NCBI GenBank assembly: GCA_007125275.1
Contig: SLDN01000131.1
Coordinates: 1 to 9,772, forward strand
DNA from: Bacteroidales bacterium
GTDB taxonomy: Bacteria; Bacteroidota; Bacteroidia; Bacteroidales; UBA7960
DNA length: 9,772 bases
Direction: 5' to 3'
Part shown: in pieces, positions 1 to 5,751 of the stretch
Layout of the letters: each line of letters begins with the position of its first letter
Position numbering within the stretch: the stretch's first letter is position 1
Position numbers and translations under genes: made by a program
The notes under the pieces: model-generated
The model's database searches: none
The model's input: only the letters and a program-made list of their open reading frames with translations
What the model was told of the DNA's origin: nothing

Positions 1-1299
1 GACGGGGCTGTAGCCGTCTCCCAGGAAGCCGGGATGCGTCGGCAGGTCAACAAATTTGCCTTCATCATCATAAATCGGTATGGCTGGTGTGCGGAATAAG
101 GCGTAGCGCACCACGCTGCCGCCATTTCCCCCAAAGCCGTCGCCGCTGCTGCCAATAATATCGTTATCGCTTCTCGACATATTGATGTTGCTTCCCAGCC
201 TTATTCGCTCATTTATTTTGCTGTTCAGGCTCATGCGTCCGGAATACCTTTCGTAATTGCTTCCGATAATGATTCCTTCCTGTTCAAACATATTTCCTGA
301 AACCATATATGTCAGGTCATCAGTGCCGCCGCTAACGGAGATGTTGTGGTTCATGATTACGCCCCTGCGAAAAATGGCTTCCATATGATCAATGTCGGGA
401 AATGTTGATGCCAGGTCGTTATCTATGAGTTTGCGGAGGAGTACCGGGTTGGTAACAAAAGCATTGTCGTTGTTGGCTGCTTCGTTATACATCTCAATGT
501 ACTGGTCGCGGTTTGTCATCGGTGTTAGGCCGCCATGCTGCTGGAACCCCATTTGGGTAGAGAACTCTATCCTTGGCTCACCTGACTTGCCCTGGCGTGT
601 GGTGATCAGAATCACTCCATTGTTGGCGCGTGCGCCATAAATGGCAGCCGATGCCGCATCCTTGAGGATGCTGATTGACTCAATATCGTTGGGCGACAGC
701 GTCCTGAGAGCATCTGTTGTAGGTACGCCGTCAACGATGTACAAAGGGTCGTTGCTGCTGTTGATAGACCCCACACCTCTGATGCGTACGTTTACCCCTT
801 CGCCGGGCATGCCGGTGTTGTGTGTGATGTTGACGCCGGATGCCCTTCCTTGCAGTGCCTGATCGGCACCGCCAACCGGCAGCATCCTGAGCGCTTCTGA
901 ATCGATGCTGGAAACAGCTCCGGTCAGGTCAACCTTGCGTTGAATGCCATAGCCTATCACTACAAACTCATCCAGCAAACGAATGTCTTCTTCCAGAACA
1001 ATGTCGATAATCTGTTGCCGGCCAATCTCTACCTCCCGACTGATATATCCCATGAAGCTGAATGCCAACACCGGGGTGTCGACATCGCGGGGCAGGGTAA
1101 ACCGGTAAGTGCCGTCAAAATCAGTGGTTGTGCCTATGGTTGTACCTTTTACAATTACAGTAACCCCCGGAATCCCCATCCCTTCAACATCGGTTACTCT
1201 TCCGCTTACCTCAACCGGGTCGCTGTTCTGACCCGGAAGAAGCAAGGGACACCAAAACAACACAACCAACAAAAAGCTTATCTGTTTAACAGTTTTCAT
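1..1299 (-). CDS. SusC/RagA-family TonB-linked outer membrane transporter, N-terminal part (runs off left edge)
   Basis: This is the first 433 codons of a SusC-type outer membrane beta-barrel that would import oligosaccharides with a SusD lipoprotein lid, energised by TonB. Residues 1-23 form a signal peptide ending LLLPGQ. A carboxypeptidase-regulatory-like domain spans about 31-103 (VSGRVTD, GTTTDFDGTYRF). The segment LDEFVVIGYG (109-118) is the TonB-box-like region. The plug follows at about 124-236, with hallmark motifs NDPLYIVDGVP (183-193) and ILKDAASAAIYGARANNGVI (211-230). The barrel starts after that. Family members are usually about 1000 residues, so more than half the gene lies outside the window. 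It starts at ATG 1299; no strong Shine-Dalgarno is visible, which is normal in this phylum. It follows the lipoprotein gene after 113 nt on the same strand. The family call is secure from sequence; the transported glycan is not shown. Confidence 0.96.
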   Translation of the reverse strand, partial: MKTVKQISFLLVVLFWCPLLLPGQNSDPVEVSGRVTDVEGMGIPGVTVIVKGTTIGTTTDFDGTYRFTLPRDVDTPVLAFSFMGYISREVEIGRQQIIDIVLEEDIRLLDEFVVIGYGIQRKVDLTGAVSSIDSEALRMLPVGGADQALQGRASGVNITHNTGMPGEGVNVRIRGVGSINSSNDPLYIVDGVPTTDALRTLSPNDIESISILKDAASAAIYGARANNGVILITTRQGKSGEPRIEFSTQMGFQQHGGLTPMTNRDQYIEMYNEAANNDNAFVTNPVLLRKLIDNDLASTFPDIDHMEAIFRRGVIMNHNISVSGGTDDLTYMVSGNMFEQEGIIIGSNYERYSGRMSLNSKINERIRLGSNINMSRSDNDIIGSSGDGFGGNGGSVVRYALFRTPAIPIYDDEGKFVDLPTHPGFLGDGYSPV

Positions 1300-1316
1300 G
1301 TTTTGATCTTTTGTGT

Positions 1317-1336
1317 TGACAATTTCAATCTTGTCA
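1317..1336 (-). repeat. Stem-loop in the SusC leader
   Basis: TGACAA (1317-1322) pairs with TTGTCA (1331-1336) around 8 nt and ends 17 nt before ATG 1299. Hairpins just upstream of susC-like genes are common in this phylum and may stabilise the transcript or tune translation. The stem is short, so chance is possible. Confidence 0.3.
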
Positions 1337-1375
1337 CTTCTGATATATATTTTGAATACAATTGCTTTATGACAA

Positions 1376-1393
1376 CCTGGCAATGTGCCATGG
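1376..1393 (-). repeat. Short stem-loop after the lipoprotein stop codon
   Basis: TGGCA (1378-1382) and TGCCA (1386-1390) pair around ATG. CC/GG outside them extend the stem past one unpaired base. It lies about 20 nt downstream of the lipoprotein stop and is followed on the minus strand by no T-run. It is more likely an intercistronic mRNA structure than a terminator. Confidence 0.3.
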
Positions 1394-1412
1394 TTTATTA
1401 TCTCAAAATGCC

Positions 1413-3140
1413 TTATTCACGGGCATAAGAAACCACTACTTCGCCGGCATAATACTTGCCATTTCTTTTAGTCAGTTTAAGCTCCTGGGGGATCTCCACC
1501 ACAAGCAATGCCTCATGACCCGGAATGCTGACCGATGTAATGTCAGTGACCTGTTCTTTGAGCACTTTGTTGGAAATGACATCATACAAGTATACCGGGC
1601 CTCCGTTAAAGTGATAGTTTATTTCTTTTTCTTCACTATAGGGATTGTAAATCAGGTATGTAGGATATGCGTCATCCCTAAAAAAGTCGGTAGCCAGGCA
1701 ATTCAGCCTGAGTATTCTCTCGACATTGGTTTTTTCAATGATGGCACCGAATATCCCTACATGGGCTGATCCATACAGGCTGAACACGGAAGCATCGGGG
1801 TTTCCTTCAACCCAGAGGGGGCCGTCGCCGGTAGCTACCGGTGAAACACCCTGCAGTTCATCTTTGCCGAGATGATCGGTTTTTTTAAGTCCTTCATATG
1901 CGATCACATTTCTTGTCAGGTTTTTCTTTTCCGGCAGGTATTGATGTTGATCCGGAATCTCATTTGGATAAAACAGCCTGGCGGCATTAGCGGCATTGAG
2001 TATCCACTTGCCAATGGTTTCAGCATATTGAGGGGCGTAGCGCACCATTGGCACCAGGGGCCACGCCATATCGAAGGTATTCATCAGGAAGGCAAAGCCG
2101 CCGTCGTGCGACCAGCTTCCCTGCAATCCATGTACGTCGTAATCACCCCAGCGGTCGTTGATGATGCCCCAGCCATATCGGCCGTTTTCTGCGTGGCAAC
2201 CATCGAAGGTCCAGTCGAGAATCATGTGAAAGTCATAATTGCCTCCGTGTTCGGCATTGAGCCTGGCGGCGGTATAGGCACCAAAGGGCATCAGGACTTC
2301 ATAAAAACGGCTTTCCTTTTGTGATAACAGAGCCTGCATGGCTGCGTGTGCTCCCTCGAGGAATCTGGTCTCGCCAAATTTGTGATAGGCGCTGAGCAAT
2401 AGCCAGGCATGGCCTGCAGCAGCGTCTTCCTGGAAAGGAATATGGCTTCGCTTGCCTTCCATAGAAGAATAATCAAAGTAGGAATAATGATAGTTGCCTG
2501 CCAGCACCGAATCGGCTTTGTAGAACTGCCCGGCTATCATGTGCATGATGCTGTCAGTGCGCTCCACCTCAGGGAAAAGGTCACCAACGGCGTAATACAA
2601 TAAGTTGGGGAATACATCATACCACCAGTCACGCGCATAACCGCCACCCAGATGTCCAACCCTGTCAGAAGTGTTGTTCATCACAATGTTCCAGCCATTA
2701 TCACTGTTAAAGTAATTCTGAGCCATTTTTACATAATTGAAACCATCCTGATTGGTTTTATCAATGCCGTTAAGCCCGGCACTCATAATGGCTCCCAGGC
2801 TATTGATGGCCTCATGAAACTCACCGCCATGCACATGAACACCCTGGCGCACATCACCAATGGCTGTATATAAGCCAAAGGTTTGCTGGGGAAAATTCCG
2901 CTGACTGTCGTCAAGCCAGATAAAAGGGAGATGTTCACCTTGCAGGCTATGATCGAAAACATAACGATCATAGCTCTTGCTCGTTTCATGCCAGTCAAGC
3001 ATCCGGTAAGGTTCCGGCAGGAAGGGCATCTCGTCAACCCTGCTGATACTGAGTTGCTCAATGCGATCATCTGTTTTGCACGAAGAAATCAGAAATATGG
3101 CAGCCAACACGAGAATGGCAATGTTTGCTTTTTGTATCAT
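1413..3140 (-). CDS. Lipoprotein, putative alpha/alpha-toroid carbohydrate-active enzyme, paralogue of the 8892-5752 product
   Basis: This 575-residue protein belongs to no family I can name. Residues 1-20 are a lipoprotein signal peptide with lipobox ISSC (Cys21). The mature start CKTDD resembles the Lys/acidic lipoprotein export signal that sends Bacteroidota lipoproteins to the cell surface. The body (about 28-555) aligns along its length with the first 530 or so residues of the large secreted protein upstream. Shared blocks are DWWY (171-174), an acidic residue at 239, FGAYTAARLNAE (286-297), FD (312-313) with H316, WGDYDVHG (331-338), RLFYPN (388-393), SPVATGD (433-439), LYGSAHVG (455-462) and PTYLIYNP (493-500). 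Regular amphipathic helices followed by a short beta-rich tail (about 500-550) suggest an alpha/alpha toroid plus beta-sandwich, as in many glycosidases and lyases. Its place between a GH130/MFS pair and SusC supports glycan degradation. Hydrolase, lyase or binding protein cannot be decided from sequence. Confidence 0.85.
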   Translation of the reverse strand: MIQKANIAILVLAAIFLISSCKTDDRIEQLSISRVDEMPFLPEPYRMLDWHETSKSYDRYVFDHSLQGEHLPFIWLDDSQRNFPQQTFGLYTAIGDVRQGVHVHGGEFHEAINSLGAIMSAGLNGIDKTNQDGFNYVKMAQNYFNSDNGWNIVMNNTSDRVGHLGGGYARDWWYDVFPNLLYYAVGDLFPEVERTDSIMHMIAGQFYKADSVLAGNYHYSYFDYSSMEGKRSHIPFQEDAAAGHAWLLLSAYHKFGETRFLEGAHAAMQALLSQKESRFYEVLMPFGAYTAARLNAEHGGNYDFHMILDWTFDGCHAENGRYGWGIINDRWGDYDVHGLQGSWSHDGGFAFLMNTFDMAWPLVPMVRYAPQYAETIGKWILNAANAARLFYPNEIPDQHQYLPEKKNLTRNVIAYEGLKKTDHLGKDELQGVSPVATGDGPLWVEGNPDASVFSLYGSAHVGIFGAIIEKTNVERILRLNCLATDFFRDDAYPTYLIYNPYSEEKEINYHFNGGPVYLYDVISNKVLKEQVTDITSVSIPGHEALLVVEIPQELKLTKRNGKYYAGEVVVSYARE

Positions 3141-3155
3141 AAGGTTGTAATGTCT

Positions 3156-3164
3156 GTAAATATA
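3156..3164 (-). promoter_or_regulatory. Possible internal -7 promoter element before the lipoprotein gene
   Basis: The minus strand reads TATATTTAC, ending 15 nt before ATG 3140. The surrounding tract is very AT-rich. No 21-bp repeat lies at the 20-nt distance seen elsewhere, so this may be a chance match or a weak constitutive internal promoter. Confidence 0.22.
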
Positions 3165-3186
3165 TAAAATATATCAATATGTTGCA

Positions 3187-3199
3187 GCTTTTTAAAAGC
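3187..3199 (-). repeat. Small palindrome between the MFS and lipoprotein genes
   Basis: GCTTTT, one T and AAAAGC form a perfect palindrome in the 68-nt gap, just after the MFS stop codon. The stem is AT-rich and would be weak as RNA. It is recorded as the only structure seen in this gap besides the AT-rich tract before ATG 3140. Confidence 0.22.
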
Positions 3200-3208
3200 A
3201 CTGAACTG

Positions 3209-4504
3209 TTAAATCGTCAGTTTGGGAGCTTCCAGGTCAGGGTTTTCGGTTTTTACTTTATCGATGGTACGGTTTGTGTGCCTGATAATATTTCTTGCCA
3301 GGGGGATGGATAACAGCTGTATACTGGCAATAATGAGCAGCGAGTATCTGAGGGCGATTTCTTCTGAAACATAAAAGGCCAGGTAAATAAACAGGATGAG
3401 TCCGAGGAAGCGTCCGACATATAGTCCAAACTCGTGATTAAAGATATAGGCAAACTCGCTGCGATTTTCTTTTACTGAAAGCACGTCGATGATTCTCATT
3501 TGAATGGGGAAATAAGCGATATCGTGCAGGGGCATAAAGATCACTTTGCACAGCACGAATACGATCACGCCCAGGGCGGAGAACAGCAATTGATTGGTGA
3601 GCGCCCCGATAAAAAAGATGGCGATGCCGGCTCCGAAGATATACAGGCGATGTTGTGGCTTGGCGGTACGCCCCAGGAAGTATAGCAGGAATGCGGTAAC
3701 GATTCCGCTGATACTTTGTATGGTACCTAATGAGCCTTCATCGCCGACCAGGCGCATAATCAGAATTGCCGGTGCTGTTACCAGGTAACCTTGCACAGAG
3801 CCTTTCAGGGCGGCCAGTACGAGGAATTTATACCAAAGGAATTCATATTTCCAGTAGATAAACTTTTTTTGTTTTGGATTTGTGAACTTGCCCTGATGGA
3901 TTACGATGCTCGAGAGGATGGTGAGCACGATCACGGCATATGCTATGATGCGGTAGGCTGCCGTAATGTTACCATCGAACCAGCCCAGCCTGCTGCTGCT
4001 GGCGATGAACCATCCGACGATGGCCGGCACCAGGATGAAGGTGATGGTATAGAAAAAAGTTTCGACACCAAAATAGTAATTCCTGTTCTTGTCGTTGGTG
4101 GTATCAAGTGCCAGGAAGTCGCGGTTTGCCCAAAAGAAGCCGAATGAAGCACCCATGATGAATCCGGCGATAGCCACACCCTGGAAGCTCATCACAGTGA
4201 GCGACATCATAAACAGCATCGACACCCCGCTCAGCAGCATGCCAAAGCTATACAGGCGGGATACGTTAAACTTATTGAGCAGAAATCCATTGATCAGGAA
4301 GGTAAAGGGGATTCCTGTATAGACACACAGCTGATAAACAGCCACCATGGCGGGATTATCGGCACTCCGCATGATATAAGCGCCTACAAAAATATCAACG
4401 ATAGGCAGCACAAAGGCGTATATCATATTGGTCATCAGCACCAGGCGCATCAGTCGAGGCATGGTCATAAAAAACCGGAATTCGCCTGCAAGTCTGTTTT
4501 TCAT
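3209..4504 (-). CDS. Major facilitator superfamily transporter, probably for a mannoside disaccharide or oligosaccharide
   Basis: This 431-residue protein has about 12 hydrophobic segments (roughly 20-45, 52-75, 82-103, 107-127, 146-168, 181-203, 225-250, 258-278, 286-304, 306-326, 358-378 and 382-404). The basic cytoplasmic loop around 205-218 (TNPKQKKF) separates two six-helix halves, as in MFS carriers. It has no signal peptide or extra domains. It sits 53 nt downstream of the GH130 gene. MFS-GH130 pairs are a known arrangement in Bacteroidota mannan and mannosyl-glucose pathways, where the permease brings the disaccharide into the cytoplasm for phosphorolysis. The substrate is therefore inferred from the neighbour, not from residues. 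No promoter-like motif is seen in the 53-nt gap, so it is probably co-transcribed with GH130. ATG 4504 is the only sensible start. Confidence 0.88.
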   Translation of the reverse strand: MKNRLAGEFRFFMTMPRLMRLVLMTNMIYAFVLPIVDIFVGAYIMRSADNPAMVAVYQLCVYTGIPFTFLINGFLLNKFNVSRLYSFGMLLSGVSMLFMMSLTVMSFQGVAIAGFIMGASFGFFWANRDFLALDTTNDKNRNYYFGVETFFYTITFILVPAIVGWFIASSSRLGWFDGNITAAYRIIAYAVIVLTILSSIVIHQGKFTNPKQKKFIYWKYEFLWYKFLVLAALKGSVQGYLVTAPAILIMRLVGDEGSLGTIQSISGIVTAFLLYFLGRTAKPQHRLYIFGAGIAIFFIGALTNQLLFSALGVIVFVLCKVIFMPLHDIAYFPIQMRIIDVLSVKENRSEFAYIFNHEFGLYVGRFLGLILFIYLAFYVSEEIALRYSLLIIASIQLLSIPLARNIIRHTNRTIDKVKTENPDLEAPKLTI

Positions 4505-4557
4505 GTGTATTTGTTATAAGGGAGTTTTCGTATCGATGATAATTATGCGTGTTGCTG

Positions 4558-5601
4558 TTATTGCAGTGATTTAATGATTTCATGTATGGAGAGTTCTGCT
4601 CCGCAGATCACTTCATCACTGGCACCATAATATAATGTGATCTTATCACCGTCAACCAGGTGGCCGTTTGTAAAGATGACATTGCCGAAGAAGCCGGTTT
4701 TTTCGTAGTCCATAATGGGTTCCATAATGGGATTGTGGCTTCTTGCGAGTACTTTTGCCGGGTCTTTTTTGTCGAGCAGCAGTGCCCCCAGACAGTAGCG
4801 ATTGTCTTCGTTGGCGCCGTGGTAGATTTCGAGCCAGCCTTCGTTGGTTTCGATGGGTGCGGCACCTGCACCAATGCGTGCGCTGTCCCACATCCCGGTT
4901 CTGGTGACCGCTATGCACCGGTGGTTGCCCCAGTGCAGCAGGTCAGGTGATTCGGCCAGCCAAATGTAGTTGCCGCCCAGCTCCGGACTGCTTGGCCGGT
5001 GCAGGGCATAATACTTGCCATTGATCTTTTTTTCGAAGATGGCACAGTCCTTGTTATGAGGCGGGAAGATCATCCCGCGCCGCTCAAAGCTTTTCCAGTC
5101 ACGTGTAAACATATATCCAACGCCCACAGCCACTTCAGACACTTTGGTATATGTCAGATGGTAACCATCTTCCATTTCGGTGACCCGGCAGTCTTCAATG
5201 CCGAAAGCTTCCAGCGCACCTTCGCCATTTATGGGTTTGTGATCGTCAACCTCCGTGAACGTTTTCCCGTCATCACTGCAAACAGGGCGCAAATGCGATA
5301 AAGTAGTGAGATAGTTTTTGCCGTCGTAAGCGATCACACGTGGGTCGGAAGCATCCAGCAAGGGGTCATCTTTGGCGAATGTGAGTATTTCGATTTCGGC
5401 GTTTTTATTGAATACCGGTACTTTCACACTGTCTGTATCCTGACTTGTACGCTCGGCAACCCGGCACAACAACCAGGTCTTTCCCTCAAAACGAAACACT
5501 CCGGGGTTTAATAAACACTCTATCTGCATGCCCTCGATGCTTGGTCGAAGGTCTTTGGGATGTAAAAGCGGGTTTTCCTCAAATCTTTTGGCGATGTCCA
5601 T
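4558..5601 (-). CDS. GH130 family beta-mannoside phosphorylase/glycosidase
   Basis: This 347-residue protein has no signal peptide, so it is probably cytoplasmic. GH130 enzymes are five-bladed beta-propellers. Most split beta-1,4- or beta-1,2-mannosides with phosphate to give mannose 1-phosphate; a few are hydrolases. Family marks are the N-terminal RFEENPLLHPKDLRPS (6-21), LNPGVFRF (31-38) with LLCRVAER (44-51), and GIEDCRV (134-140), in which Asp137 corresponds to the family's catalytic acid. Further marks are KDCAIF (184-189), LHRPSSPE (200-207), ARIGAGAAPI (241-250), IYHGANED (259-266) and FFGNVIFTNG (304-313). The His/Tyr/Arg pattern in HRP and YHG looks like phosphorylases, but I cannot assign the subfamily or linkage. 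Start ATG 5601 is backed by an unusually clear AGGA 4 nt upstream. The MFS gene follows at 53 nt, and a putative regulated promoter lies just upstream. Confidence 0.92.
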   Translation of the reverse strand: MDIAKRFEENPLLHPKDLRPSIEGMQIECLLNPGVFRFEGKTWLLCRVAERTSQDTDSVKVPVFNKNAEIEILTFAKDDPLLDASDPRVIAYDGKNYLTTLSHLRPVCSDDGKTFTEVDDHKPINGEGALEAFGIEDCRVTEMEDGYHLTYTKVSEVAVGVGYMFTRDWKSFERRGMIFPPHNKDCAIFEKKINGKYYALHRPSSPELGGNYIWLAESPDLLHWGNHRCIAVTRTGMWDSARIGAGAAPIETNEGWLEIYHGANEDNRYCLGALLLDKKDPAKVLARSHNPIMEPIMDYEKTGFFGNVIFTNGHLVDGDKITLYYGASDEVICGAELSIHEIIKSLQ

Positions 5602-5610
5602 GTTTTCCTA
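5602..5610 (-). promoter_or_regulatory. Ribosome binding site of the GH130 gene
   Basis: The minus strand reads TAGGAAAAC directly before ATG 5601, giving AGGA 4 nt from the start codon. It is the only clear Shine-Dalgarno-like sequence before any start in the window and fixes this start. Confidence 0.55.
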
Positions 5611-5624
5611 TTAAAAACTGTTTT

Positions 5625-5633
5625 GTAAAAGTA
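5625..5633 (-). promoter_or_regulatory. Putative -7 promoter element of the GH130 transcription unit
   Basis: On the minus strand this reads TACTTTTAC, a variant of TAnnTTTG, and lies 23 nt before ATG 5601. It has no convincing -33 partner at the usual distance. Its identical 20-nt spacing to a tandem repeat, as in the 8892 promoter, is the main support. Confidence 0.5.
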
Positions 5634-5662
5634 GTGCAGGGACGACACAATATTGTGCACTA
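5632..5662 (-). repeat. Nested inverted repeats overlapping the GH130 promoter region
   Basis: TAGTGCA (5632-5638) and TGCACTA (5656-5662) are perfect 7-bp arms around 17 nt. A separate perfect 12-bp palindrome, CACAATATTGTG (5646-5657), overlaps the right arm. The structure fills the 20-nt spacer between the -7-like motif and the tandem repeats and runs into the first repeat unit. Module A has no equivalent here, so it could be an extra operator for a second regulator, or coincidence. Confidence 0.4.
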
Positions 5663-5695
5663 TGTACTCATAATTGTATAGCAGATTATCAAAAT
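5654..5695 (-). promoter_or_regulatory. Tandem 21-bp direct repeat, putative activator site for the GH130 transcription unit (module B)
   Basis: Units 5654-5674 and 5675-5695 match the repeats at 9022-9063. Unit 1 agrees with unit 1 there at 14 of 21 positions, and unit 2 with unit 2 at 16 of 21. Across all four units ten columns are invariant: TGT at 1-3, A at 6, T at 12, TCA at 15-17 and AA at 19-20. Orientation is the same, and the distance to the -7-like motif (5625-5633) is again exactly 20 nt. The site lies wholly in the intergenic gap. Confidence 0.7.
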
Positions 5696-5751
5696 GGGAG
5701 TGTTTTGTTGATGCGTGATGAATTGCTGTGTTTTTTTTGTATCAGAGGTAA

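Noticed and set aside
1384..1408. Possible degenerate copy of the 21-bp repeat before SusC (TGTGC, GGTTTA, CAAAA)
   Set aside because: It matches only with shifts or gaps, has no second tandem unit, and has no TAnnTTTAC motif 20 nt away.
3185..3226. Expected repeat position upstream of the lipoprotein -7-like motif
   Set aside because: The sequence shows no TGT...TCA.AA pattern, so this promoter, if real, is not part of the same module.
5731..5738. Run of eight T as a terminator signal
   Set aside because: The T-run is on the plus strand, but the flanking genes are transcribed from the minus strand, where it reads as A's. No adjacent G/C-rich stem is present.
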